Source: Hemerocallis citrina (lineage: Eukaryota > Streptophyta > Magnoliopsida > Asparagales > Asphodelaceae). Taken from it: a DNA stretch of 64,000 nucleotides. The stretch is taken from positions 34,377,000 through 34,440,999 of the forward strand of contig CM030365.1 in assembly GCA_017893485.1 (NCBI GenBank), read 5' to 3'. A program made the translations under genes and the position numbers. Positions 37,392 through 47,949 of the stretch are shown here, in pieces (the stretch's first letter is position 1; each line of letters begins with the position of its first letter). The notes below the pieces were generated by a model that saw nothing but the letters and a program-made list of their open reading frames with translations, was not told where the DNA came from and did no database searches.

Positions 37392-38432
37392 CTACTTAAA
37401 TAAATGAGGAAACTTCTGCTGAATTTCCTCCTCCAACTCCCAAGTCGACTCACCAGGCATGTGAGGATTCCAAGCGACACAAACCAACTTGATGACCTTG
37501 TTCTTAAGCACTTTCTCCCTCCGATCCACAATAGCAACTGGTGGAATCTCACAAGTCAAATCCGGCCGAATGGTCAACTCCGAATAGTCGATCACGTGGC
37601 TCTCATCTCGGATATATTTCCTGAGTTGTGAGACATGGAAAATATCGTGCACTCCTGATAAAGCTGGCAGCAATGCAAGATGATAGGCCACCTTGCCTAC
37701 TCGCTCCAAAATCTCAAACGGTCCAATAAACCTCGAGCTAAGCTTGCCCCTGCCACCGAATCGAATGACACCGTGCCACGGCGATACCTTGAGGAAAAAA
37801 TGGTCACCAAAAACAAACTCCAAATCCCTACGATGGACATCAGCCCACCGCTTCTGCCTGTCCTGAGTTGCTTGCAAGTGCTTCCTGATCTGAACCACAA
37901 CATCCACTATCTTGGTGATCAACTCTGGACGCAATAACTTCCTCTCACTAATGTCATCCCAGCACACTGGTGATCTGCACTTCTGTCCATAGAGTGCCTC
38001 GAACGGAGCAGCTTTAATATTGGCTTGAAAACTGTTATTGTACGAGAACTCCACAAGATGCAAATGATCCTCCCAAGACCCACCAAACTGAAGCATGCAG
38101 GACCTCAACATGTCCCCAAGAATCTGAATAGTCCGCTCTGACTGTCCATCAGTCTGGAGCTGAAAAGCTGTACTGTACTTTAATTTGCTCTCCAAACTGT
38201 TCTGAAGACTCTCCCAAAACTGAGATTGGAATCTCGTATCCCTGTCGGATACAATACTGACTAGAACCCCATGAAGTCTAACAATCTCTTGCATGTACCT
38301 CTCAGCAAGGCTCTCAGTAGACTGACCAACACGAAAAGGAATGAAGTGAGCACTCTTCGTCAAACGGTCGACAATCACCCAAATAGCATTATGACCCTTA
38401 GGACTCCTCGGCAAAGCGGTCACAAAATCCAT
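37392..38432 (-). CDS. A2 integrase core, C-terminal domain and chromodomain (open 346 codons)
   Basis: The longest open frame of the window. Integrase inserts the cDNA into the genome; the chromodomain can steer it to marked chromatin. Order: MDFVTALPRSPKGHNAIWV with the first catalytic Asp, VSDRDTRFQSQFW with the second, QTDGQSERTIQ with the Glu, so the D-D-E set is complete. The GPF/GPY-like segment follows (GPFEILERVGKVAYHLALP), then SQLRKYIRDESHVI. The last ~40 residues (KVLKNKVIKLVCVAWNPH and ESTWELEEEIQQKFPHLF) are a chromodomain of the type seen in Tekay elements, without all the aromatic cage residues of HP1. The frame is entered by a stop just upstream (CK*EHITM), so the Met at 38432 is not a true start. 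Confidence 0.92.
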   Translation of the reverse strand: MDFVTALPRSPKGHNAIWVIVDRLTKSAHFIPFRVGQSTESLAERYMQEIVRLHGVLVSIVSDRDTRFQSQFWESLQNSLESKLKYSTAFQLQTDGQSERTIQILGDMLRSCMLQFGGSWEDHLHLVEFSYNNSFQANIKAAPFEALYGQKCRSPVCWDDISERKLLRPELITKIVDVVVQIRKHLQATQDRQKRWADVHRRDLEFVFGDHFFLKVSPWHGVIRFGGRGKLSSRFIGPFEILERVGKVAYHLALLPALSGVHDIFHVSQLRKYIRDESHVIDYSELTIRPDLTCEIPPVAIVDRREKVLKNKVIKLVCVAWNPHMPGESTWELEEEIQQKFPHLFK

Positions 38433-38759
38433 AGTGATATGTTCCTACTTGCACTCTGGAATAGGAAGCGGTTGAAGAAGTCCAGCGATTCTCTGATGCT
38501 CTGCCTTAACCTGCTGACAAACCAAACACTGAGAAACAAACCGAGCAACAGCCCTCTTCATACCATGCCACCAGAAATGAAGCTTCAAATCCCAATACAT
38601 CTTAGTACCACCGGGATGGATAGATTACGAAGACTGGTGAGCTTCTTCAAGCAACCTCTGACGAACTTCACCCCTAGGGACACATAACTGGGAACCAAAA
38701 CGAAGAGAACCATCTGCATGAATTACCATGTCCGTCCTGGACCCAGACTCAACCTCAGC
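38433..38759 (-). pseudogene. A2 integrase zinc-binding segment
   Basis: Joins RNase H and integrase core in the same frame but with three stops. It shows EEAHQSS, a stop where A1 has Tyr, then SIHPGGTKMYWDLKLHFWWH and CLVCQQVKAEH, the HHCC zinc-binding pattern of gypsy integrases. The longer version here (LHFWWHGMKRAVARF) indicates that the A1 copy has lost about 8 residues. Confidence 0.8.
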
Positions 38760-39626
38760 TCAAAAACTCTGCAACTGCGCATCACTAGCCTGCGCCTCTT
38801 TAATCTGCTTAACAGGAGACGACTGTAGCTGGAGCGCCAAACAATTCCGACCTGAACTCGGCAACACAACATCAAGATCCAACCTCCTTATCTGCTCAAT
38901 GAGATCTCTCTGCTGCATAAGAAACATAACTGCTGGTCTCCTGCTCAAAGCATCAGGCGCCAAGTTTACTTTACCAGGATGGTATTGCAAACTGATGTCA
39001 TAATCGGCCATAAGTTCCAACCAATGCCTTTGCCTCATGTTTAACTCCTTCTGGGTGAAAACGTACTTGAGACTTTTGTGGTCTGTAAAGATCTCCACTC
39101 GGTCTCCAAGTAAATAATATCTCCACAGTTTCAAAGCATAAATCACTGCCGCTAACTCTAAGTCATGAGTAGAATAGTTCTTCTCATGCGGCCTCAACTG
39201 CCTCGATGCATACGCAACAACACGGCCCTTCTGCATAAGAACTGCTCCAAGACCCTTACCAGAAGCATCACAGGGAACCACAAATCCACCTGAACCATCG
39301 GGAATAGTCAACACAGGCGCTGACGTAAATCTGTTCTTCAACTCAACGAAAGCCTCATTGCACTGATCAGACCAACAAAACTTCTGATCCTTCCCAGTCA
39401 ATTTAGTCAATGGTCCCGCTATCTTCGAAAAATCCTGGACGAACTTCCGATAATAGCCAGCCAAACCAAGAGAACTACTGACATCTGAAACTGACTTGGG
39501 AATAGGCTAATCCTTCACAGCTTCAACCTTGGCAGGATCCACAGAAATACCATCACCAGAAACAATGTGCCCCAAGAAAGAAATCATGCCGAGCCAAAAC
39601 TCGCACTTGCTAAGTTTTCCATAGAG
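38760..39626 (-). pseudogene. A2 RT connection and RNase H
   Basis: RNase H removes the RNA strand during reverse transcription. 38760-39464 is open: [20 protein letters not shown], then [20 protein letters not shown] (Asp), [13 protein letters not shown] (Glu), [12 protein letters not shown] (Asp) and DALSRRP (Asp), so all four metal-binding residues are present. The upstream part (39465-39626: [13 protein letters not shown]) has a stop near 39507. It is in the same frame as RT and integrase. The frame closes at a TGA at 38760. Confidence 0.9.
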
Positions 39627-39851
39627 CTAATTCCTTCTCAAAGTCTGCAGAACCACTCTAAGATGCTCAGCATGATCTTCCCGATTCCGAGAGTACACCA
39701 AAATATCATCAATAAAGACCACCACGAATCTATCCAAGAATTGAGAGAAAACCCAGTTCATAAGACTCATGAATACAGCCGGCGCGTTCGTGACCCCGAA
39801 CGGCATCACAAGATACTCATAGTGCCCGTATCTAGTCCTGAAAGCAGTCTT
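39627..39851 (-). pseudogene. A2 reverse transcriptase, palm with active site
   Basis: [20 protein letters not shown] and [22 protein letters not shown]; the catalytic Asp pair is encoded at 39705-39710. It is bounded by TAG codons at 39852-39854 and 39627-39629. In A1 both positions read CAG (VQKTAF; NQLYGK), so both are single C-to-T changes. Confidence 0.92.
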
Positions 39852-40714
39852 CTATATATCTGCAGCCTTCACCTTGACTTGGTGATATCCATTATGAAGA
39901 TCCAACTTCGAGAAAACAGTAGCCCCACTCAGCTGATCAAACAAATTATCAATCCTGGGCAACAGATACCGATTCTTCATAGTAACTCTGTTCAGTTCTC
40001 GATAATCCATGCACAGACGACGACTACCATCCTTCTTATCAACAAAAAGGACCGGAGCACCCCAAGGTGAATTACTAGGTCTGATGAAACCCAAATCAAG
40101 CAACTGCTGAATTTGCACCTTAAGCTCTACCAGCTCAACCGGTGCCATCCTGTAGGGACTCTTCGATATCGGTTCTGTTCCAGGCTGAACATCAATACCG
40201 AATTCCAGTTTCCTATCAGGGGGTAAGCCAGGCAACTCATCTGGAAAAACATCCAAGAAATCCCGAACTACTAGAGGCGCAGCCTTACGGCCTGAGTGCA
40301 ATTTCGTCGCACAATCCACTTGTTCAACTACAGTCTTTGCTCGACTAAGAGAAGATTCCCCGGCATGGAACTCAAATTCTGCTCGATCTGAAATTCTGAA
40401 GACAACTTTCTTGGCACGGCAATCAATAACGGCATGGGCTTCACCCAACCAATCCATACCCAGAATAACGTCGAATCCCGAATTTCCAATTATAATCAGG
40501 TTGGCTTTGAAATCTGCATCCCCAATAACCAAGGGACATTGCCTGCACTCACGGGAACAACTGAAAACTCCACCACCTGTCACAATGTTCCAAGCCTCTG
40601 ACATGTTGCTGCATTCTAACTGATGGCGAGCGACAAATCGAGAGAAGACGAAAGAATGGGTTGCCCCAGAATCAAAAAGAACATAGGCAAGAAAAGAGCA
40701 AACAAGGATGATAC
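39852..40714 (-). pseudogene. A2 protease and RT N-terminal part
   Basis: The protease cleaves the polyprotein. The active-site strand [10 protein letters not shown] is intact (Asp at 40671-40673). Then come [18 protein letters not shown] and [18 protein letters not shown], the ILGMDWL flap region typical of gypsy proteases. The linker is [14 protein letters not shown] and PYRMAP. RT starts near 40130: [62 protein letters not shown]. The frame ends at the TAG at 39852. Upstream it is in frame with gag once the 141-bp insertion (40715-40855) is left out. Confidence 0.92.
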
Positions 40715-40855
40715 CTAAAAGAAATCAAAGGCAAGGAGAAAGCATAGACAATCAAGGGTGAGGGAAAACAATAATGCAGGAAAATAACAAAAGGAAGCAA
40801 AGCAAGGCTAAAAGAAATAAACAAAAGGAACAAAACAACAACAAAACAAGATTAC
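40715..40855 (-). other. intron-like GT-AG insertion at A2 gag-protease junction
   Basis: 141 bp on the - strand, starting GTAATCTTG and ending TTTGATTTCTTTTAG, very T-rich with a pyrimidine tract before the AG. Gag reads EGVVAG up to the site, and leaving out the insertion continues [16 protein letters not shown] in the same frame. A1 at the same point reads GVVAGVVLACSFPTHV without any insertion. The insertion contains stops. It has no inverted ends and no TSD that I can see. Confidence 0.7.
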
Positions 40856-41869
40856 CTGCCACAACTCCTTCAGTTGTCTCAGCATCTGCAGCAGTCAAGT
40901 TGAAAGCCTGATCTCTCCTCAGAACAGCGGTCTTCTGACCAACAATCTGGCATTGAGGAGGAAGCGGTGGCCTAACTGGACCACGAGCTGAAACTTCCTG
41001 CTGAACAGAACCCCTGGCTGGAAGAGCCATCTGCTGAAATGGCTGTGGACAATCTCGCACTGCATGATCAGTAGAGCCGCACCTAAAGCATCGGCGATTG
41101 GCACGCCTACATTCCTTGCGATCATGCCCAGGCAACCGACAGAAATCACAGTAACTGCCCCTCTGAGAACCAGCCAAAGAGTAAGGAGTTGCCCTGATTG
41201 GATAGGCGAAAACAGGCTTCCGAATAGGCCCACCAGAAGACCTAGCAACAGCAACAGGAACATTCCGCTGAGAAGAAGATGAATCACCACGAGCCTGCTC
41301 CTGAGTTCGGGCTGCCTCAAGAGCCTCAACATAAGTACGCAGACGAAGAGAGACCAGATGCCTCTTGATATCCTACTCAAGCCCATTTGTGAATCTACGA
41401 GCCCTATTTCCATCTCAACTCGAGTACTACTGGGGAAGAACTTCTCCAAGAATCCCTGAGTAAAAGTAGCCCAAGCAATAGGCCTTTCAAGATGCTCAGA
41501 CTCAGCCATCCACCAGATATGAGCCAAATCCACCAGCTGGATGGAAACAACGTCCACCCGATCAGCCTCTGCAACACGAGCCGCTAACAACAAGTGCTCA
41601 GTCCGGATCAGCCACTGTTTAGCCTCCAAAGGCATCTCAGTGCCGGAAAAACGATCGGGATGCAGCCTCATAAAATCTGTAACTGTCGCTGGGCGAGGCG
41701 GAAGACTTGCCTGCATAGGCACAACAGGAGGCGGAACCCGGGCAGCTTCAAGGACAACCATCAAAAGATCACTGTGGTTTTTCTGCTGATTAATCAGCCA
41801 CTCAAGCACAGCAGTGACAGCCTCAATCGGATCAACCTGCGACTGAGAAGTAGAACCTCTGCGAGCCAT
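40856..41869 (-). pseudogene. A2 gag with internal deletion
   Basis: Start codon at 41869 (MARRGSTSQSQVDPIEAV) in the context shared with A1. The N-terminal part is well kept: LPPRPATVTDFMRLHPDRF, KQWLIRTEHLLLAARVAE, AHIWWMAESEHLERPIAWAT, LEKFFPSSTRVEME. Then a deletion joins EME to ARRFTNGLE with a frame change, removing the segment that holds the insertion in A1. Two intact CCHC zinc knuckles follow near 41070-41160: CDFCRLPGHDRKEC and CFRCGSTDHAVRDC. Length and order fit Tekay-type gag. Confidence 0.9.
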
Positions 41870-42023
41870 AGTCTGCACAAAACCAAAAACAATTAGCAAT
41901 CCAGAATCTGAGTTGGTATAAGTTTCACTTATGCATGCATGGTTGGTGAAATGTTGTGCAGAGCCCAGTTCGAGCCAAGCTTGTCTAATATATTAGGAAA
42001 CTAATACATTAGCCAAACCTGAT

Positions 42024-42035
42024 ACTCTGATACCA
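42024..42035 (-). promoter_or_regulatory. primer-binding site, A2
   Basis: TGGTATCAGAGT on the - strand, 10 bases from the right LTR; one base differs from the initiator-Met match of A1. Confidence 0.88.
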
Positions 42036-42045
42036 CTAAAAACCC

Positions 42046-45000
42046 TGTCTGCCCCGCTTTCCAAAAAGGAATACGGAATACAGATATGTAACAAAAGCCC
42101 AGCAAATAATTTTCATCATCCTTAAGCTGTTCAAGAATCTTTGCAACACATCACAGAAATAATCAGAGTCAGAAGCAAAAGGCACAACCAACATGCAACA
42201 TTGAAACAGATTTACCAACAGAAATTTACTTGAATCCAAATACAATATTATCAAATAAATCAGAGTTTGGAGAAAACAAATATCCTAGGTCACATCGTCC
42301 AAACAAAAATAATATCCAAATAAACCAAATACACTTTATTCAAGTTCAAGCAACAATTAATAATAATAATAAAGCATAAACTCCAGCACTAAAACATCAT
42401 CTCGCCAATACCTTCTGGCAGCTGACCATCCTGATCTGCAATTAGTAAATTTGCAGGAAAAGGAAAAGAGAAGAAACAAGTACCCGTCAATTGCAAGTCG
42501 CGAGTCACAAATAATGTAGGATACAAGCACATGGGTTAGAAAATTCTAAGTAACAGGCCTAGCATGGTAAAAGTGTATCAACAGGAAGATAATATCTAAC
42601 CTAAATCAGGAAAAATAGAAATAAGTAGTATGGTATACTAACAGGTACAGGTAACAAATATCAAGTGTCAAGCTATCAGGTATACATGTATCAAGTATCA
42701 GGTAAACAGGTGAACATGTAACAAGTAATTAGGTGATAGGATAATCAGGTAACAGGTAAACAGGTAACAGGTAAACATGTAATAGGTAAACAGGTATCAG
42801 ATTTATGTCATGTCAAGTCTTGTTATTTACTATCTAGGTAGCACTTCATGCGCCGCAGCTTTTATCACATGGTTGCTACAACAAATAATTTCGCTTTAGA
42901 TTTCATAGTGGAGTCCATAAGGTAGTGTACTTCGGTCCAAGAAACAGGAACAGGTAGAACCTAGTGGTTCTCTTCCGAGTACACCTTCCTATGCAGCCAG
43001 GTACAGGAAACAGGCATAACCTAGTGGTTATCTTCCGAGTACATCTTTCTATAGAGAAGCATGCAATCAGGTACTGGTAAACAGGATCGTGAATCATATA
43101 ATCATGAATACGTAACAGGCAGGCAGGACACAGGTCCTCTTCCAAGTACACGTTTCTATATTTTCCACTACTAGATCTTGCCCTTAAATCCCAGCTTGGT
43201 TACTTTTATTATGGTAATCAAACAGGCATGAATGGGTACGAACTAATGCCAAACTAACATGGTATAATCAGTATTAGGTTCAGGGAAACAAATGTACAAG
43301 CATGGGTGATATACATTCACATAAGCGAGCAAAATAGTGTATGTTCATAAACAGGACAGCATGACCAATCAGTACAAAAATAGTGATTCTGGTCTCTACA
43401 GAAATGCAAACCTAGATCCGTCCAAGGATATGGAAAGTAGACATCCACACGAATCCAACGAGTATAATTAAGTCATATAGTAATTCACAACACCACAGCT
43501 CAAAACTTATTTGAATACAGAATTTAGGTTCAGCCAGAAATCAGGAAAACAACTTCAAGAACAAGAAAACAGCATGGAAACATATCAAATAAATCAACGA
43601 AAAATCTGGGGTAATCCCCTATATGTCCAGAATCAAAATATAGAATTTCATAATTTTCCAGGAAGAATAGATAAGTCATCAAAAATAGGAAAACAACACG
43701 AAAACATAGTTTAGCGAATATGGAAATCCCAACACTGCTGTACGAAAACTAGGATATCTCGCAACCATTGAATCGAAATCCAGTTCCGCCAAAGGGATAT
43801 GAAAATAGATGGAATTTACTTTCATATTTTACAAAGGATTTTCATACACTAAAATGAATCATAGTGAAAATAGAGTTCTTTACAGAACAGCGAGCAAAAT
43901 ACAGTATGAGTAGATTTTAGAAACGAGCAAGAAACATCACATAAAACTTGTCTTTAAAATTCATCAAAAACCTGGGTAATCCCTAACTTCATATAGAAAC
44001 ACTGACCAAAATATTAGATCAAGATAATATGTGTAGAATAGTTCTTGAAAATAATTTGTTAACAAAATCAACCAAAAACTAAATCTGGAATGGATCGACA
44101 CCTCTGTACTAAAACAGTCATAACTCAATCATACGGAATCCAAATCAAGCAAAACCAGTGGGGTTTGAAAGTAGACAAAATTATCTAGAATTCATCTTTT
44201 ATTTTGGAACCAAGATTCGGACTGTAGCATAGACGAAAACAGCAATCAAAACAGAACACCAAGTAAATACAGATTTCACATTTCAAAACAAGAACAACAT
44301 AACTTCAAGAATATTGATCCAAACACATCCAAACTTGAAACACAACCTACCAAGTATCTAAAAATCATGATTTAGGATTATTAACAAGTCTTCACCGATT
44401 ATTTCACATGGATCTTAGTCCAAACACTATTTCACACCATTATCCACATACATGACTAAAATCAAGAATTGGGCAATTCCTAGGTTATCACCTACCAAGA
44501 TTGGTGTCATAAGTCATCTATGGCCAAATTATCACAATAGAGACAAAACCCATCAAGGAAAACACAATCTTTGGTTGTCTCTAGACCCAACTACACTATA
44601 GGTGAACTTTTTGACTTGTATCAAACCAAATGAATTGTAGTACAAGTTACTTGCCTTAGTATGGAGATGAACACGATGCAAATAGTTCTAGAAGCAAAAC
44701 CCACGAACGAAATCCTCACCAAGCGCGAATCCAAGCAACAACGAGCGAAAACTCCATATGAACAATCTCCTTTGACGTGACGATCAAAGTGGCAAGCACC
44801 CACTTTGAGAAACCACAAAGAGAAGATGATGCAAGGGTGATTGATGTTGATGGTGGTGCTTTGGTGGTGTCGGCAGTCCAAGGGAAAGGATCGGGCTTGT
44901 ATGGAGAGGTATGGTGTAGTATATGGTGGTCGGCTATGGAGATTGTGGTGGTCGGATGTGTGAATGGAGGGCTCGGTGTGCAGGTGGGTGCAAGGCCGGG

Positions 45001-45512
45001 AGCACAGAATTTACGGGAGGCCGGGATTAGGAGGAGAGGGAGAGAGAGATTAGGTTTAGGGTTAGGATTTTGGGGATGTTAGGGTTTATATATAGGAGTT
45101 TAATGTGGGCTATTGGGTTGTGGGTATTAGTATGTAGTAATAGGTATACAATTGGGTAATGGGTATTGGGTAAATAACAAATGGGGATACAATTTAGTAT
45201 GGAATCTATGGCTCTTGAAAAATCTAATTAAGAGTCAAAAATCATAGGTTTGGGAAATCACCACCAAAAATCCATCACAACACCAAGGAAAAATAAAATA
45301 AAGAGAATGAGGCCAAAAATGAGGAAAAGATCAAAATGACGAAAAACGAACAAAAGCGACGATCAAACAACACAAGGAGCCCAAAATGAAATAAAACGAA
45401 TATATATTGAAAACAAATCGAATATACAGTTCAGAAAAATAAAAGAGAGATAAAAATATACAAAAAACAAAAATACGCTCCAAAATTCATAAAATGAAAA
45501 ATAGGGGTTACA
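42046..45512 (-). repeat. A2 right LTR (5' LTR)
   Basis: 3,467 bp, TGTCTGCCCC...GGGGTTACA. Nearly colinear with 33797-37286; the caggtaa repeat tract (42640-42800) differs in copy number. The + strand ORFs at 44777-45082 and 36561-36827 match each other only because the LTRs do. Confidence 0.92.
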
Positions 45513-45517
45513 CCTTG
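45513..45517. repeat. TSD of A2, right (CCTTG)
   Basis: Matches 33792-33796 exactly. Confidence 0.9.
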
Positions 45518-45861
45518 GCTCTCCTTTTCCTTGACTCCTACTCCTTCTCAAGTCAATATCTTAGGGTAGAAATGAAGTGGTTGAAGTAGGTTGAGGTGTA
45601 GGAAAAATATTTAAGTGTAGGAGAATGAGAAAAAATTAGCTAGCGCAAAAGAGGGGGAATTAAATAGAATAGGCTTCATGATGGGGGAGAGGGTTGAGTG
45701 TGACAGTGAACAAAGATGCTTAGGGTTCTACAAGATGCTCTAGGAAACTCTCACACCGATCATGATAACCATTCAAAAATCAAAACCCTAGTTCTCTTCC
45801 CTCCAAGCCCATGATTTTGCAATATTATATTCATATGTGTGTTCATAGTGTAGTGTGTAGT

Positions 45862-45924
45862 ATACTATATATATGTACATATATATATATATATATGTAC
45901 ATATATATATTTATATATATATAA
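45862..45924. repeat. (TA)n palindromic microsatellite with GTAC
   Basis: TA dinucleotides interrupted twice by TATGTACATA, making a long self-complementary stretch inside the B3 LTR. Confidence 0.9.
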
Positions 45925-46364
45925 TGTGCACATGACATGTTAGGCTCATAGAAGCAAATTGATCATGGCTAGAGCCCAAATGTCTGACCATGTTTAGTTT
46001 GGTTGATTCAAACATATACTCAAGTTGGTGCACAACAAAAATAAATTTGTACAAACAAATTATAGCACACAAAAAAAAAATTTAAGACAAAATTTTATAA
46101 ACACAAGCAATCATATTCATATATTATTATACAAATAACAGTTGTTTATTTATACATTTCATCTTCAATTATAATTGAGACTATATATCCCAACTCCAGT
46201 TCTACAATTGCACCTTTGTTGAGTTCGAAACATATTGAATAATAATATGTTTCAATACTTACTCAATTAAAATTGAAAAAATTCCATTAATATGTACGTG
46301 CAACTCTCAATCGTGCACGGTTTAAAATACAAATTAGATATATATTATTTTGTGGAGTCTTACA

Positions 46365-46384
46365 TTACTCCCTCCTTAGAATCG
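46365..46384 (-). promoter_or_regulatory. polypurine tract, B3
   Basis: Read on the - strand, AAGGAGGGAGTAA directly precedes the LTR, itself preceded by GAGGACAGAACGATTCT. A close relative stands at 55045-55085. This tract sets the - orientation of B3. Confidence 0.75.
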
Positions 46385-47300
46385 TTCTGTCCTCAGAACG
46401 ACGCTTAGTAGAGAGGTAAAATAATCCCACCAATTAAAACAATTTGGAAAATACATTCCTCAACCACCTTCAGATTCTCAAATGGCTCCCTTGATGAACT
46501 AGTCCCTCCAAAGTGCTCGATGCCGTCTCTCAGCGCCTCCTTGCATTTAGTGTGACTCCTCTCGTTTGCCCATCTGCCCGTGCATGAAAAGCTGTGCTGA
46601 AGTCGGTTCTCGTCCCCGGAGCCTCACGCAGTTTCCCCCGGCACCGCGATGTAAACTTGAAATCTTGTTGAAAGTTGTCAATCCTAGTACTCCCAAAACA
46701 TCAGAATCCTTCGATGCGTACTTCTGTCGGCTTCCCGATGAGATTTATGCTGATATTTCCTCTTTTCCATTCTGGAGTAGGCTACAGCCGCATAAGTCAT
46801 CAGGCTTCAAGTCTTAATTTTCTGGTTCTTCTAGTACCTGCAATACCTAACCACAAGGTTAGCAATGTTTTGCTTTGTTCCTTTCCACCAGCACGCCTTA
46901 ATACTTCCTTTCTGGGTCGGTGGCCACTCTCTCCTTAGAAAAAGTGAGAAGGTAAAAAATGCCGCTTCAGTCTCCTTGTAGCCTGTCGACATTCCAGCTA
47001 AATGCTTGGCATGATCCTTCTCTGTCTTTGGCACTTCATCCTTCTTGATGCGAACCTGATGGTAGCCAAACTATAGGTCAATCTTGGAGAATACTGCCAC
47101 TTCCTGGAGTCGATTGACAATGTCGTCGATGTATACTGCCTCGAGTCAAGCTTGGTTAACTCGTGGTGCTTGATGCGCATCCACCCCAATCCATTCTCCA
47201 TTCCTACAAGCGAAAATGGTGCTTCTCAAGGCGAGGCACTAGGCCTAATGAACTTCACCAGTAGTTCTTCCAGCTACATGGTGCTTGAATAACTTGACCA
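46385..47300 (-). pseudogene. B3 pol remnant (RT and integrase scraps)
   Basis: RT N-terminal part at 47100-47290 in broken frames: FIRPSASP, a stop, then EAP, LGWMRIKHHELTKLD (normally an RMCIDYRELNKLT-like phrase), then near 47035-47100 FSKIDL, a stop, FGYHQVRIKKDEVPKTE. The next residues are KDHAKHL, which in intact elements follow the active site by a few positions, so the whole catalytic stretch has been deleted. Near 46555-46620 STAFHARADGQTREESH is recognisable as the integrase TAFHPQTDGQTER region. Everything between is missing. Not functional. Confidence 0.7.
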
Positions 47301-47479
47301 TCTGGAACATCGCTTCTTGGATTTCTGCCTGCGACTTCGCCCGGTGGCATCCGGTTCCTGTTGACCTCCTCGAATGCTCCCTTCAGTTGGTACATCTTGT
47401 TGAATTCACGCCTCGACATCGAGGTCACCACCGTTGGCTCCTCTGCCTATTCCTGGACTCTTGCATTGCGGGCTCGCCT

Positions 47480-47785
47480 TTATCGACGCCCAGCTGCATG
47501 CTTGCCTCCTGGACATCAGGTTGCATATTTGCCTTCTCGACATCCGGTTGCAGGTTTACCTTCTGGACATCTGGTTACAATCTTGCCTCCCCGACATCCA
47601 GTTGCAGGTTTGCGTCCCTCGATGTCCGGCTACAGTTTTGCCTCCATTGACATCTGGTTGCAGGCTTGCCTTCTCAATATTTGATTGTAATTTGCCACCC
47701 CGACATCCAGTTGCAGGTTTGCCTCTCTCGATGTCCAACTGCAGTTTTGCCTCCATTGACATCTGGTTGCACCACAATTGATTTA
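47480..47785. repeat. minisatellite, ~27-31 bp unit (B3 internal)
   Basis: About ten imperfect tandem copies of a unit approximating GACATCCGGTTGCAGGTTTGCCTTCTC (quoted as GACATCCGGTTGC + AGGTTTGCCTTCTC). On the - strand the frame gives repeated K/T-LQPDV..GK phrases. The same unit in opposite orientation forms the array at 58090-58285. It sits between gag and pol remnants. Confidence 0.85.
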
Positions 47786-47949
47786 TCTATCATTCCAACA
47801 CGAATCGACATCTAGAAAACATCATGGCACACCAAATTTCCAAAACACAACTTCATAATTAGTTCAATAATTTAATATCTAGATACAAATAGAAGATTAC
47901 GCCATTCCATCAATTTCCTGCCAATTTCAACAAAACACCACAAACAAGA

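Larger units (their letters stand above)
33797..45512 (-). mobile_element. A2: near-complete gypsy (Tekay-type) element
   Basis: An 11.7-kb element with two LTRs (33797-37286; 42046-45512), primer-binding site (42024-42035), polypurine tract (37287-37300), gag, protease, RT, RNase H, integrase and chromodomain in the usual gypsy order on the - strand, and a perfect TSD CCTTG. It is inserted in the B3 left LTR. In 35161-35280 against 43381-43500 I count about 8 differences in 125 bases between its LTRs, fewer than between the LTRs of A1, so A2 looks younger. It is still defective: a gag deletion and several stops. Confidence 0.95.
45513..46364 (-). mobile_element. B3 left LTR, part after A2
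   Basis: Resumes the B3 LTR and ends GAGTCTTACA. Read on the - strand its start, TGTAAGACTCCACAAAATAA, aligns base for base over about 75 bp with the B4 start, TGTAACACCCCGCAAAATAA. This is what ties the two into one family and fixes their opposite orientations. It contains an AT-rich palindromic stretch at 45862-45924. Confidence 0.85.

Noticed and set aside
37392..38432. A 346-codon ORF considered as a host gene
   Set aside because: It contains the integrase D-D-E residues and a chromodomain and lies between two LTRs with a TSD.
47285..47781. Overlapping + strand ORFs of 107-121 codons with repeated 'DIRLQ' motifs
   Set aside because: They are translations of the minisatellite in three frames on the strand opposite to gag-pol of B3.
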